A DNA stretch of 64,000 nucleotides from RHLJ01 sp048058975 (GCA_048058975.1 JBLLNP010000009.1:1-64000), one strand, 5' to 3'; positions 1-8,814 are shown, counted from the stretch's first letter. Notes: generated by a model from the letters alone, not told the origin. A program made the numbers and translations.

Positions 1-771
1 GCATTTTTAATTGTTTTGATCTTCATTTCCAGTACTCAGTTAAAGGCTCAGCTTTCAGAAGAAGACATGGCCAAGATAGCCCAGGACCCTATTGCAAACT
101 TAATTAGTGTTCCATTTAATTATAGTTTTAATCCTGAATATGGTCCGCTGGGAGGGGATCAACAAATACTAAAAATATCACCTGTCATACCATTTGCAAA
201 TGGCAAGGTGATTACAAGGGTGGTAATACCATATGTAGATCAACCACAACTTTTACCTTTTGGTGAATCTAAGTCAGGGTTTAGCGATGTAAATCTATCT
301 GTATTTTACACTTCAAAAGAAGGAGACTTTGCATACGGTATTGGACCCATCATAAATTTACCAACTGCTAAACAAGGTTTGGGATCCGGAGAGTTAGGAA
401 TAGGACCTTCTGTAGTTTTAGTTTACAAAAAGCATAATTGGGTAGCAGGAATTCTTATGAATCTTACTACTTCTTTGGAAAGTGCTGGTAAGACGTCTCA
501 CCTGAGTCAGATATTTATTAACTATAACCTATCAAAAGGATATTATTTGACTTCTTCACCAGCTATTACTGCTAATTTTGACGCCATTCAAAGAAATGTA
601 TGGACAATTCCTCTAGGTATGGGAGCTGGTAAGATAGTTCAAGTTGGAGCTTTACCATTAAATCTTCAAGTTGGAGCATATTATAATGTAGAGCGTCCAA
701 CTTTCGCTAATGAATGGTCGCTTAAGGCTTCAGCTACTGTACTGTTACCAACAGCTTTATTTAAACGATGA
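1..771 (+). CDS. Outer-membrane transporter-like protein (5' end outside window)
   Basis: The reading frame is open from base 1. The first residues are hydrophobic and lead into a signal-peptide end near LKAQ, so the true start lies upstream; an internal TTG at 16 is the only start-like codon near the edge. The mature part (about 240 residues) has alternating short hydrophobic/aromatic strands separated by glycine-rich turns, as in small outer-membrane beta-barrels of the 'neuromedin U/transporter' (phenol-degradation MetA-like) group. Proteins of this kind often sit beside sulfatases, as here. Function is not known; uptake or efflux of a small molecule is an inference. A strong terminator follows. 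Confidence 0.6.
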   Translation, partial: AFLIVLIFISSTQLKAQLSEEDMAKIAQDPIANLISVPFNYSFNPEYGPLGGDQQILKISPVIPFANGKVITRVVIPYVDQPQLLPFGESKSGFSDVNLSVFYTSKEGDFAYGIGPIINLPTAKQGLGSGELGIGPSVVLVYKKHNWVAGILMNLTTSLESAGKTSHLSQIFINYNLSKGYYLTSSPAITANFDAIQRNVWTIPLGMGAGKIVQVGALPLNLQVGAYYNVERPTFANEWSLKASATVLLPTALFKR

Positions 772-819
772 CCTCTCAAGGTGGGCTAAACAAACCCATT
801 CTTATTAATTAGTAAACAT

Positions 820-853
820 AAAAGAGCCTCATATGATATGAGGCTCTTTTTTT
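820..853 (+). terminator. Rho-independent terminator
   Basis: A near-perfect inverted repeat built on AGAGCCTCAT / ATGAGGCTCT is followed by seven T residues. It ends the transcript of the preceding outer-membrane protein and separates it from the sulfatase unit. Confidence 0.85.
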
Positions 854-932
854 ATGGCTGATTGAAAAAAATCGACTCTATAAATGCTAATAAAAGCCTT
901 TTTCAACACTGAGTAAATGATATATGAATAGT

Positions 933-962
933 CTCGTTGGGAAAATGAAAAGGTACGTTGGG
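933..962 (+). promoter_or_regulatory. Putative LytTR-type operator (two direct repeats, 21-bp spacing)
   Basis: Two 9-mers, CTCGTTGGG (933-941) and TACGTTGGG (954-962), lie exactly 21 bp apart, the two-helical-turn geometry known for LytTR regulators. The second fully fits the published LytTR half-site pattern (W-M-M-GTT-N-R-K). A TAnnTTTG-type -7 element lies 42 bp downstream of the start of the second repeat. A LytTR response regulator is encoded 5 kb away, and a similar pair lies in that regulator's own upstream region. That the regulator binds here is inferred. Confidence 0.55.
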
Positions 963-995
963 AGTTTGTGAGTATATGAACTGGTATTCACTCCA

Positions 996-1003
996 TAGAT
1001 TTG
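996..1003 (+). promoter_or_regulatory. Bacteroidetes-type -7 promoter element
   Basis: TAGATTTG matches the TAnnTTTG -7 consensus and lies about 30 bp before the sulfatase ATG. No good TTTG -33 box is correctly spaced (the nearest TTTG, 965-968, is too far), which suits an activator-dependent promoter. Confidence 0.45.
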
Positions 1004-1033
1004 GTCATAATCTTTAACAATAATACCAACGTT

Positions 1034-2767
1034 ATGAAATACACTATAACACTTCTTTTTTTGATACTCTCTGGATTGATGGGATTAGCAAAAGCACAAC
1101 AATCTGATCAACCAAACTTTCTGATCATTGTTGCTGACGACATGGGATTCTCCGATATGGGAGCATTCGGAGGAGATATCAGAACTCCTAACTTAGATGA
1201 ACTGGCCTATGAAGGAGTGAGGTTCACCAATTTTTATGTGGCCCCGACCTGTTCTCCAACACGATCCATGCTCTTAACGGGGATTGATAATCATCTGAAT
1301 GGATTAGGAAACATGTATGAGAAAACGGCATCAAATCAACTGGATAAGCCAGGCTACGAAGGTCATTTAAAGACAGACATTCCTACTCTGCCCGAGATAC
1401 TCAGAGATAACGGTTATCATACTTACATGGCTGGTAAATGGCACCTTGGGAAGTCTAAAGAACATCTTCCCGGAGCACGTGGATTTGAGCGTTCGTTTTC
1501 GATGTTATCAGGTGGGGGTAGCTATTGGGATTTCAAAGGTCCGGATACTCATATCGAAAAGAATCATTACTCAGAAGATGGAGAATATCTCCACAAACTG
1601 CCTAAAAATTACTACGCCACTACCACCTACACCGATAAGATCATTGAGTACATTGATTCAAACAAAGGAGATGGTAAACCATTTTTTGCTTACCTGGCTC
1701 ATCAGGCTCCACATGATCCTCTTTCAGTTCCAAATAGCTATCTCCGAAAATATAAAGGAGCATTTGATAAGGGCTGGGATCATCTTAGAGACGAAAGAAT
1801 GGAGCGGATGGTTGAGATGGGAATACTCAAAGAGAAAGTAGAACTGGGAGAACGCTTTTGGTATATCCCCAATTTTGATGACCTAAAACCTGCCACACAG
1901 GTTGTAGTGGCTAGAAAAATGGAAATCTATGCTGCAGTAGTAGAATATATGGATAAGGAAATAGGAAGGCTTGTTTCGTACCTGGAGGATAACGGAATGA
2001 AAAAAAACACATACATCCTATTTTTCTCTGACAATGGTCCGGAAACAAGTGATAAAGCGAATACTTATAAAAATTACCCAGCCACTGAAAATGCCAACTG
2101 GATGGCTAGTACTTATACCCATGGTTTTCAGAATTGGGGTAGAAAAGGTTCCTGGACAGCATATGGACCTTCATGGGCTCAGGTATCAGCTGCTCCATTT
2201 GCAGGAGCAAAGGTTACAACCTATGAAGGAGGTATCAGATCTCCACTCGTAGTTGTAACACCTGAGAATAAATCAGCTGGCTCAATCAATTCTGAAGCCC
2301 TTATTCATGTAAAAGATATTGCTCCGACATTTCTTGAGTTAGCTGGGATTAACATGGAGCAGTTTAGTATGCAAGGCATTTCATGGGTAAATATGCTTTC
2401 TGGAAGAGAACAATCACCTCGAACAGAAGAGGATTACATCGCGATTGAGTTAATGAATAATAAGGCAGTTAGAAAAGGAAACTGGAAAATAGTTCAAATG
2501 GCAATTCCTTTCGGAACAGGCGAATGGGAGCTATATAATATCGAAAGAGATCCAGGCGAAAGAGTCAATTTAGCCACTGAAAGACCTGACAAACTGAATG
2601 AACTGCTGATTCATTGGGAAGAATATAGAACTCAAAACAATGTAATTGAAGCAAATCGCACCTCATTTGATGGTCTTGAAGAACTTTTACCTCCGCGTCC
2701 ACCAGTGTATGATCCTGAGTTTGGAAGAGGTTCAGAGACTGTTCCTGAAATTGATAACAAAAAATAG
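1034..2767 (+). CDS. Secreted type I sulfatase (arylsulfatase family)
   Basis: A 577-residue sulfatase that hydrolyses sulfate esters, probably on sulfated glycans, in the periplasm or at the cell surface. ATG 1034 gives a clean signal peptide (MKYTITLL...AKAQ); the frame extends to a TTG at 1001, but that adds a non-signal leader. Visible signatures are the metal-binding DD at residues 35-36, the formylglycine motif C-S-P-T-R with Cys73 (codon 1250-1252), the GKWHLG block (Lys135, His137), and a SDNGPE metal site near residue 333. The Cys motif needs a formylglycine-generating enzyme, which is encoded 1.6 kb downstream in the same run of genes. Substrate cannot be told from sequence. Confidence 0.93.
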   Translation: MKYTITLLFLILSGLMGLAKAQQSDQPNFLIIVADDMGFSDMGAFGGDIRTPNLDELAYEGVRFTNFYVAPTCSPTRSMLLTGIDNHLNGLGNMYEKTASNQLDKPGYEGHLKTDIPTLPEILRDNGYHTYMAGKWHLGKSKEHLPGARGFERSFSMLSGGGSYWDFKGPDTHIEKNHYSEDGEYLHKLPKNYYATTTYTDKIIEYIDSNKGDGKPFFAYLAHQAPHDPLSVPNSYLRKYKGAFDKGWDHLRDERMERMVEMGILKEKVELGERFWYIPNFDDLKPATQVVVARKMEIYAAVVEYMDKEIGRLVSYLEDNGMKKNTYILFFSDNGPETSDKANTYKNYPATENANWMASTYTHGFQNWGRKGSWTAYGPSWAQVSAAPFAGAKVTTYEGGIRSPLVVVTPENKSAGSINSEALIHVKDIAPTFLELAGINMEQFSMQGISWVNMLSGREQSPRTEEDYIAIELMNNKAVRKGNWKIVQMAIPFGTGEWELYNIERDPGERVNLATERPDKLNELLIHWEEYRTQNNVIEANRTSFDGLEELLPPRPPVYDPEFGRGSETVPEIDNKK

Positions 2768-2797
2768 CCCAATCAGAATATTCAAATAAATAAAGCC

Positions 2798-3790
2798 ATG
2801 AAAAAATTACTTCTAATACCAATTTTTGCACTCTTTTTGAGCACAGTATATGCTCAAATAGATGGGGCCCGAACGTATTGGGCTATGCCTAAGAACCTTA
2901 ACATACTAAGTGCTCATAAAATAAGCGCTAATGTGAATGCTTCGGTAAATAATCTAAGCTTTGTTACTCCTCAGGTAACAGCATCAAACAATCTGTATTT
3001 ACTCACCTATACAAGAAGTCAGCCTATATTCGGTAGAACGTTTTATTCAACATTGTTTCTGCCAGCCGGAGATATTACAGCTACCATAAATGCAGATATT
3101 CAAGGCCCGGGTGCAATTTCTAACACCATGTATCAACATGGGTTAGGTGACTTGATTTGGTCCAATACTGTTAATCTTGTTGGAGCTCCGGGTTTGATGA
3201 TTAAAGACTTCCTTCGCCATGAAAATCCAACATTGGTTTATTTTCAAACGGCAGTAACATTTCCAACCGGTCAATACAATGGAGATGAACTGTTAAACCT
3301 GGGTAGTAACCAGTATAAGTTTAAAGTTGGGTTACCTATGGTTCAACGAATAGGACCATGGGTTGATGGAAAGAAAACTACTCTTGAAGTTTTCCCATCC
3401 TATACTTTTATAACTAAGAATGATGATTTACAAGGACAGGAAGTTGAACAGGAAGGAATGTTCATTGTCGAGTCTCATTTAACCCGTGATATAACTAAGG
3501 CAGCTTTTCTTTCTTTGGATTATTCTTTGATACTAGGTGGCAGCTCTGATTTTAAAAATAAAGAGACTGGTGCGCTTATTAGTTCTCAGGAAGGTCAGGA
3601 AGCTCATTTGATTGGTTTAACAGCTAGTTTTAGAGTAGCAGATCAGCTAAACCTGTTTATTAGCCACAGCCAGACCTTTTCTTCAGGAAATGATAATGTT
3701 TCACTTGAAGGTGGGCTTTTAAAACTCACACTGAGTTACAGTTTCCACGACTTTCAACAAAAATTCAACGATTACATCAATAGTAACTGA
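2798..3790 (+). CDS. Outer-membrane beta-barrel, phenol-degradation/transporter-like
   Basis: A 330-residue protein with a signal peptide ending in VYAQ. Its N-terminal block (DGARTYWAMPKNLNIL) is typical of the MetA-like 'transporter' family (Pfam Phenol_MetA_deg group), and it then alternates amphipathic strands through to the C-terminus. It starts 30 bp after the sulfatase stop and is probably co-transcribed with it. Its proximity suggests passage of a sulfatase substrate or product across the outer membrane, but this is inference only. Confidence 0.7.
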   Translation: MKKLLLIPIFALFLSTVYAQIDGARTYWAMPKNLNILSAHKISANVNASVNNLSFVTPQVTASNNLYLLTYTRSQPIFGRTFYSTLFLPAGDITATINADIQGPGAISNTMYQHGLGDLIWSNTVNLVGAPGLMIKDFLRHENPTLVYFQTAVTFPTGQYNGDELLNLGSNQYKFKVGLPMVQRIGPWVDGKKTTLEVFPSYTFITKNDDLQGQEVEQEGMFIVESHLTRDITKAAFLSLDYSLILGGSSDFKNKETGALISSQEGQEAHLIGLTASFRVADQLNLFISHSQTFSSGNDNVSLEGGLLKLTLSYSFHDFQQKFNDYINSN

Positions 3791-3805
3791 TCGAAATAAA
3801 CAACA

Positions 3806-4357
3806 ATGAGAAAAACTATGAAATATTTATTGATCCGAATTCTATTTGTAAGCTCTTTATTTGGATTACTTTCATGCACTAGCATGAAAGTATCCGGAGA
3901 GTTGCTGAACTCTCAAAATGAGCACAACTATTCAACTTTTGAAGTGGTAACTCCGGTTAACCTATCTGATAAAGTAAGTACAACTAATAAAACACTAATC
4001 GAAGAATCCATTATTTCAGAAGTAGTAAATCAATTGAATCTTAGCTATGATAATAGTGCTGAACTTACCATTAACTACTTTGTAATTGTAAATCCCCAGA
4101 AAGACATAGATGCGTATGTGAATTACTATGGAAACAGAAGGTGGGGATATACAACAGTTACAGAAAATGTCAGAGAATATACCGAAGGTTCACTGATTAT
4201 TGATGTAATAGATAAAAGAAAAGAAACGATTATCTGGCATGGAGTAGCAACCGATATTCTAAAGGAGAAGCAAAGTGATCTTTCAATTCAGATTCAGGAA
4301 GCTTCTCAAAAATTAATTTCTAGCTATAAAGAAGACATAACAAACAAAAACTCTTAA
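3806..4357 (+). CDS. DUF4136-like lipoprotein
   Basis: A 183-residue protein with a lipobox LLSC (Cys24), so a probable outer-membrane lipoprotein. The body resembles the DUF4136 family, including the late strand pattern 'EGSLIIDVIDKRKETIIWHG'. No enzymatic motif is visible. An alternative start at 3818 (MKYLLIR) is equally good for the signal. It lies 15 bp after the preceding barrel gene and 12 bp before the sulfatase-maturation gene, so it belongs to the sulfatase operon. Confidence 0.7.
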   Translation: MRKTMKYLLIRILFVSSLFGLLSCTSMKVSGELLNSQNEHNYSTFEVVTPVNLSDKVSTTNKTLIEESIISEVVNQLNLSYDNSAELTINYFVIVNPQKDIDAYVNYYGNRRWGYTTVTENVREYTEGSLIIDVIDKRKETIIWHGVATDILKEKQSDLSIQIQEASQKLISSYKEDITNKNS

Positions 4358-4369
4358 GAAGACCTGATC

Positions 4370-5416
4370 ATGAAGCTTTTAAAAACCAGACTTGACGCTA
4401 CCCTAAGCATACTACTTTGCCTGCTGATAGCATCTTGCGGACAAGTCCCCGACAAGAGTAAAACAATCGAAGTGCCGGATGGGATGGTTTTAATTCCTGA
4501 AGGCATCTTTACTATGGGTGGTAAAAGTGAACAAGCCGGACCTGATGAATTCCCAAGACATACAGTAATGGTAAGCTCTTTTTTCTTAGACAAGGATGAA
4601 GTGACTAATGCTGAGTTCCAGGAATTTGTTGAAGCTACTGGATATGTAACTACTGCTGAACAAGCTATAGACTGGGAAGAAATGAAAAAACAACTTCCGG
4701 CTGAGGTGGTTAAACCTGCTGATTCATTATTACAACCTGGTTCTTTGGTATTTTCAAAAACGGATCAACCAGTTTCGTTAAATAATCCGGCACAATGGTG
4801 GAAGTGGACGATAGGGGCAAACTGGAGACAACCAGAAGGGCCTGGTAGTTCGATAGAAAATAGATTGAATCATCCGGTGGTACATGTTTCCTGGGATGAT
4901 GCAAATGCCTATGCAAAATGGGCAGGCAAACGACTGCCAACTGAAGCAGAATGGGAGTGGGCAGCCAGTGGGGGGCTCAAAGATGCAAAATATCCCTGGG
5001 GGAATGGAAGTATTGATGAAGCTTACATAGTTTCTAATTTCTGGCAGGGTGAGTTTCCTTACAATAATCTTAAGATGGACGGTTTTGAAGGAGCAGCACC
5101 GGTACAATCTTTTTCACCAAACGGTTTTGGATTGTATGATATGGCTGGAAACGTTTGGGAATGGTGCAGCGATAAATATCGGGCAGATGCATATGAAGCA
5201 AACTACACTTCTGGCATGGTATCAAACCCAACAGGTCCGATGGTCTCTTATGATCCCAATGAACCATTTGTTGAAAAGTATGTAATTCGGGGAGGGTCCT
5301 TTCTATGTAATGACAGTTATTGTAGTGGATACAGGGTTTCAAGAAGAATGAGGGCCAGCCGTGATTCCGGGTACAACCATACAGGGTTCAGGTTGGCCAC
5401 GTCTATACAACCCTAA
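4370..5416 (+). CDS. Formylglycine-generating enzyme (sulfatase-maturating, SUMF1/FGE family)
   Basis: A 348-residue protein that oxidises the sulfatase active-site cysteine to formylglycine. The N-terminus is a lipoprotein signal (LIASC, Cys23), so maturation is predicted in the periplasm. Family landmarks are MVLIPEGIFTMGG at the start of the domain, DEVTNAEF, LPTEAEWEWAA, DMAGNVWEWC, and RGGSFLC-NDSY-C with the two redox/copper cysteines at 313 and 318 in the C-x4-C spacing of active FGEs, ending NHTGFRLA. Many FGE-fold homologues lack these cysteines, so their presence argues for true FGE activity on the upstream sulfatase. Confidence 0.9.
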   Translation: MKLLKTRLDATLSILLCLLIASCGQVPDKSKTIEVPDGMVLIPEGIFTMGGKSEQAGPDEFPRHTVMVSSFFLDKDEVTNAEFQEFVEATGYVTTAEQAIDWEEMKKQLPAEVVKPADSLLQPGSLVFSKTDQPVSLNNPAQWWKWTIGANWRQPEGPGSSIENRLNHPVVHVSWDDANAYAKWAGKRLPTEAEWEWAASGGLKDAKYPWGNGSIDEAYIVSNFWQGEFPYNNLKMDGFEGAAPVQSFSPNGFGLYDMAGNVWEWCSDKYRADAYEANYTSGMVSNPTGPMVSYDPNEPFVEKYVIRGGSFLCNDSYCSGYRVSRRMRASRDSGYNHTGFRLATSIQP

Positions 5417-5433
5417 CTCAGCCCAAAATAATT

Positions 5434-5964
5434 ATGAACTCACGATTTATTTTTAATGCAATAAGCGTAATTCAGTTTTTTATTCTAAACAATAAAGTAC
5501 AAGATGCAATAGTGTACATTTCCGAATTAGCTTCTTTTATGCGAAGAATAATGGAAAACTCGAAAAAGCCAATTATTCCAATTGAAGATGCAATAAAGAC
5601 ATTAAACGAGTATTTAAATCTGGAGTTAAAAAGGTTAGATAATGGTTTTGATTATCAACTGAGAAATGAGTTAAAAAGCAAAGAAGTTTGGATTCCGTCT
5701 ATGTTGCTTCAGCCGTTTGTTGAAGATGTAATTTTACATGGTTTTAAAGCATTAGGTAAAAAGGGTAAGTTGTCTATTTGCTTTTCGGAATGCGGAAATA
5801 TGATCAAATTAACTATTATCGATAATGGATTGAGAAGAAAAGGAGTAGATATTTTTACGAGAAAAGATAAAAGCCAAAATTTCACACTAAAAAATATCGA
5901 AATACAAAATAAATCAGTAGGAAGGAGAACTCAGATAGAAATAATGTTCCCAAATGATTATTAA
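5434..5964 (+). CDS. Truncated LytS-type sensor kinase without the phospho-acceptor His
   Basis: This 176-residue protein aligns with the His_kinase (LytS/YehU) core plus HATPase region but starts at the H-box itself. The usual N-P-H-F-L-F-N reads N-S-R-F-I-F-N here, so the phospho-acceptor His is Arg4. No sensor or membrane segment precedes it. The N-box LLQPFVEDVILHG has Asp98 where Asn is normal; the G-box DNG (130-132) remains. It may be a decaying kinase or a non-catalytic binding partner. It ends 12 bp from the convergent LytTR regulator gene. No in-frame kinase sequence is seen upstream, where the FGE gene occupies another frame. Confidence 0.7.
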   Translation: MNSRFIFNAISVIQFFILNNKVQDAIVYISELASFMRRIMENSKKPIIPIEDAIKTLNEYLNLELKRLDNGFDYQLRNELKSKEVWIPSMLLQPFVEDVILHGFKALGKKGKLSICFSECGNMIKLTIIDNGLRRKGVDIFTRKDKSQNFTLKNIEIQNKSVGRRTQIEIMFPNDY

Positions 5965-5976
5965 AGGAAAGGAAAA

Positions 5977-6732
5977 TTAATTAGAAAGCCTGCTCAATAA
6001 ATGTTCTTTTCGCCTAACCGATACATCCACCTCTGATCCATCATCCATAATAACATACCCACCTTTTCCTTTAACATATTTTGTTATATGATTCAGATTG
6101 ATCATATGAGACTTATGTACTCGGAAAAAATTACATTGCTCAAGAAGAGACTCATATTCTTTAAGAGGTTTTGAGACTATAATTTTTTTGCCGTCTATAG
6201 TGAAATAAGTGGAATAAGATCGGTCAGCTTCACACCGAACAATTTCATCTGAATTTATAAAATCGATACCATCTGAAGTTGGCAGGGCAATTTTTTTGGG
6301 AACTTCTTTGGATGTGGAATTTGATTTAAATACTTCAAATTTTTCAGAAAGCTGTTGTTGGGGCTCTTTGTTCTCTTTTCGTAAAGCACATTTATGTACA
6401 GCTTCTTGAAGTTCTTTAATATTTATTGGTTTTAAAATGTAATCTAATGCCGCAAATTTGATAGCATTAATAGCATAAAGGTCATGAGCAGTTGCAAACA
6501 CTACATCAAAGGAAGGCTCTTCAAAATGTTCAAGTAAGGTAAAGCCATTGCCTCCGGGCATTTCTACGTCAAGGAAAACGAGATCCGGGTTATTATCATT
6601 AATTATCGAAATTGCCTCTTCCACAGAACTTGCTTTACCAATTATCGAAACATCAGGACAGAAGTTGGTTAGCATCTTCTCCATAGTTCCACGGTGCTTG
6701 GCCTCATCATCTACAATTAATGTTGTGATCAT
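5977..6732 (-). CDS. LytTR-family response regulator
   Basis: A 251-residue regulator. The receiver domain (about 1-120) has the acidic pair Asp8/Asp9 and phospho-acceptor Asp55 in VFLDVEMPGGNG, with LKPI near residue 100. A LytTR DNA-binding domain (about 145-250) ends in the usual RRKEHLL block. LytTR proteins bind paired direct repeats; candidate sites lie in its own upstream region and before the sulfatase. The neighbouring kinase is convergent rather than upstream in one operon, and lacks its histidine, so the phosphate donor is uncertain. Confidence 0.9.
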   Translation of the reverse strand: MITTLIVDDEAKHRGTMEKMLTNFCPDVSIIGKASSVEEAISIINDNNPDLVFLDVEMPGGNGFTLLEHFEEPSFDVVFATAHDLYAINAIKFAALDYILKPINIKELQEAVHKCALRKENKEPQQQLSEKFEVFKSNSTSKEVPKKIALPTSDGIDFINSDEIVRCEADRSYSTYFTIDGKKIIVSKPLKEYESLLEQCNFFRVHKSHMINLNHITKYVKGKGGYVIMDDGSEVDVSVRRKEHLLSRLSN

Positions 6733-6808
6733 AGCAGTTCTTTGGTTTTAATTAAACCTGAGAATAACACTTTTCCATTATGTATTCCACACATTCAATT
6801 AGTAAAAA

Positions 6809-6838
6809 AACGGTCGGAAGATGAGGGCACACGTTGGG
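6809..6838 (+). promoter_or_regulatory. Second putative LytTR operator in the divergent promoter region
   Basis: AACGGTCGG (6809-6817) and CACGTTGGG (6830-6838) are 21 bp apart, like the pair before the sulfatase. A CAGTTTTG element (6873-6880) lies 43 bp from the start of the second repeat, close to the 42 bp seen at the sulfatase. The region separates the LytTR regulator gene from the rightward outer-membrane protein gene, so it could serve either or both. The first half-site is weak. Confidence 0.45.
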
Positions 6839-6920
6839 GAGTCTCAAGAGGTAAATAGGAAGTTCTAAATGTCAGTTTTGAATCAGATTGTTCAAATTCT
6901 TGAAAACAAAACTAATGATT

Positions 6921-7826
6921 ATGAAAAGAATTTATCTGATTACCACATTAATACTTTTAAGTACTCAAGTCTATTCACAAACTGGGTTCGAGTTTTTTGG
7001 AGTTAGTTTTTCAGAGTTTCAAAGGGTAGGGTTCTCTGAAAACGAAGGCATTCAAAGAGGAGATCAATTACAAGTTAGCTATGATGAGTTTTTTATCTTC
7101 GGCAAAATACCAGCGGTAAATAAACCAAATACCAAGCTGGTTGTTGAGACTTCCTATAATCTAAAATCATTTCAATACGATTATTTTAATCTTAACGGAG
7201 CTAATATTAGGCCCGATGAACTACATGATATCAGACTGAAACTGACATATCTTCAAAACTTCAATGAAAAATGGTCATTAGTTACATTAATTATCCCAGG
7301 TTATAGTTCAGATTTTGAAGAGAAAATCTCACGGGAGGATTATCTATTTCGTGGTGGCTTAATTATCAACTACAAGCTCAATCGCCAAATAAGAGTAGGA
7401 CTAGGAGGTATGAGATCTTATGTATTTGGTGAAGAAGAAGTACTTCCTGTGATTAGCCTGAACTATTCTGGTTTTTATGAAAAACTTAAGGTTGAACTTT
7501 TATTTCCAAATGCGAAGACTACTTACCAAATGACTCCAAGGTTTAAGTTAGGCATTAAGTCTCAATCTGATGGTAGTCAATACAATTATAGGGATATCAC
7601 AAATACAAATGATTTAGAATCTGATTATGTAAAGTTTTCTCAAACAAATATTGGCCCTACAATGGAAATTCAAAGAGGTACAATTCTTTTCAAGATTGAT
7701 ACTGGAATCACAGTAAACAGAAAGGTTTCAATATATACAGACTCAAATGATAGTATGGCTGATATTTCACCAGATGCGGGTGTATTCTTAAAAGTTGGAA
7801 TTTCATATCAGATAAAAGGCCGATAG
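6921..7826 (+). CDS. Putative outer-membrane protein (DUF6268-like)
   Basis: A 301-residue protein with a signal peptide ending VYSQ and a body of alternating strands, consistent with a beta-barrel such as DUF6268 proteins. ATG 6921 is chosen because it opens a clean signal peptide; the frame continues up to a TTG at 6888. The gene is divergent from the LytTR regulator and has a LytTR-like repeat pair in front, so it is a likely regulon member. Its stop overlaps the next gene's GTG by one base. Function unknown. Confidence 0.6.
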   Translation: MKRIYLITTLILLSTQVYSQTGFEFFGVSFSEFQRVGFSENEGIQRGDQLQVSYDEFFIFGKIPAVNKPNTKLVVETSYNLKSFQYDYFNLNGANIRPDELHDIRLKLTYLQNFNEKWSLVTLIIPGYSSDFEEKISREDYLFRGGLIINYKLNRQIRVGLGGMRSYVFGEEEVLPVISLNYSGFYEKLKVELLFPNAKTTYQMTPRFKLGIKSQSDGSQYNYRDITNTNDLESDYVKFSQTNIGPTMEIQRGTILFKIDTGITVNRKVSIYTDSNDSMADISPDAGVFLKVGISYQIKGR

Positions 7827-8461
7827 TGAAGTTTTTAAAAGAAAAAGATCATATTACTTTTCTATTTACGATTTGTGGCCTTCTATTGCTGCATTCAGTC
7901 TTCAATTACGGTTCATGGTATAGAGAAGTAATAAATATTCTTCTGGTTGTTATCCTTTTACTTGCTTCAAGTAAAAGTCTTAAAACAGTAACGTTTATTA
8001 TACTTAGTGGTATAGCATGTTTAAATTTTTTACTTCATTGGATTTATCTAGAAAGCCTTACAATTGAAGTCCAAATTATATCAAATTCACTCTCTATTCT
8101 TTTCTTTATAGTACTTGTCTATTTGGTTCTCAAAGACTTGGTAAAAGAGAAAGTTGTAAATGCAAATGTATTATGTGAGGCAATTTCTATATACCTGATA
8201 CTTGGGATACTATGGGCATTTATTTTTAAACTCATATCAGTAGTTGATCCAGTTTCTCTTTCGATTACAAAATCTGATGATCTTATAGAGTACCTGTATT
8301 TTAGTTTTTCATCACTTACTACTTTGGGTTTTGGAGATATATTACCTGTCTCTCCACTTACAAGAACTCTTGCTTACTTTGAAGCAATTGTTGGTCAGGT
8401 ATACTTAACCATATTAATAGCCAGACTAGTAGCAATTAATCTTTCGAATATAGGAAAGTAA
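7826..8461 (+). CDS. Potassium-channel-like membrane protein
   Basis: A 211-residue integral membrane protein with about six hydrophobic segments. The last pair flanks a pore helix and the selectivity filter TTLGFGD (165-171), the Ion_trans_2 signature. No RCK/TrkA nucleotide-binding domain follows, so gating input is not evident. The start is GTG overlapping the preceding stop by one base, implying translational coupling with the outer-membrane protein. Confidence 0.8.
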   Translation: MKFLKEKDHITFLFTICGLLLLHSVFNYGSWYREVINILLVVILLLASSKSLKTVTFIILSGIACLNFLLHWIYLESLTIEVQIISNSLSILFFIVLVYLVLKDLVKEKVVNANVLCEAISIYLILGILWAFIFKLISVVDPVSLSITKSDDLIEYLYFSFSSLTTLGFGDILPVSPLTRTLAYFEAIVGQVYLTILIARLVAINLSNIGK

Positions 8462-8484
8462 CTTCTTGAAATTGAATTAGGTTA

Positions 8485-8814
8485 TTATTTCAGAACTTTA
8501 GTCACCCAAGCACGACTAACCTCAAACTTCCTTGCTAATTCGGCCCGGCTTTTAACCTTGCCGGAGTCCAATAATTTCCTGTATAACTTTGCTTGAGTAG
8601 CTCGGGTTTTCTTTCGATTGGTCGTCTCAGGCAGGTTAACATATTTTCGTGTTAACTCCGTGTTCGCATGATCGAAAAAAGGGAGTGATTTTTGGAGTTT
8701 TTTGAGGTCAATTTCAAAACGAGCGCCGTTAGAACCGCCTCTTATGACCCTAACAGGCCATTTTATTTCGAATAGTATTCGCAGGTTTGCAACTTCCGGG
8801 GAGCTTAGAAACAA
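8485..8814 (-). CDS. Small helix-turn-helix protein of a duplicated element
   Basis: About 109 residues if the TTG at 8814 is the start; no ATG is available. The C-terminal part (about 70-109: AKLYRKLLDSGKVKSRAELA followed by RKFEVSRAWVTKVL) looks like a helix-turn-helix and resembles the HTH tail of some serine recombinases or ParB-like proteins; that relation is tentative. A second, broken copy lies at 12228-12530. The N-terminal ~150 bp are almost identical between copies while the HTH part has diverged. The 5' side of the gene abuts a strong hairpin. Confidence 0.5.
   Translation of the reverse strand: MFLSSPEVANLRILFEIKWPVRVIRGGSNGARFEIDLKKLQKSLPFFDHANTELTRKYVNLPETTNRKKTRATQAKLYRKLLDSGKVKSRAELARKFEVSRAWVTKVLK

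Noticed and set aside
933..962. Direct repeats considered as a CRISPR-like or phage attachment structure
   Set aside because: Only two short units with 12 bp between them and no cas or integrase genes; the LytTR-operator reading explains spacing and position better.
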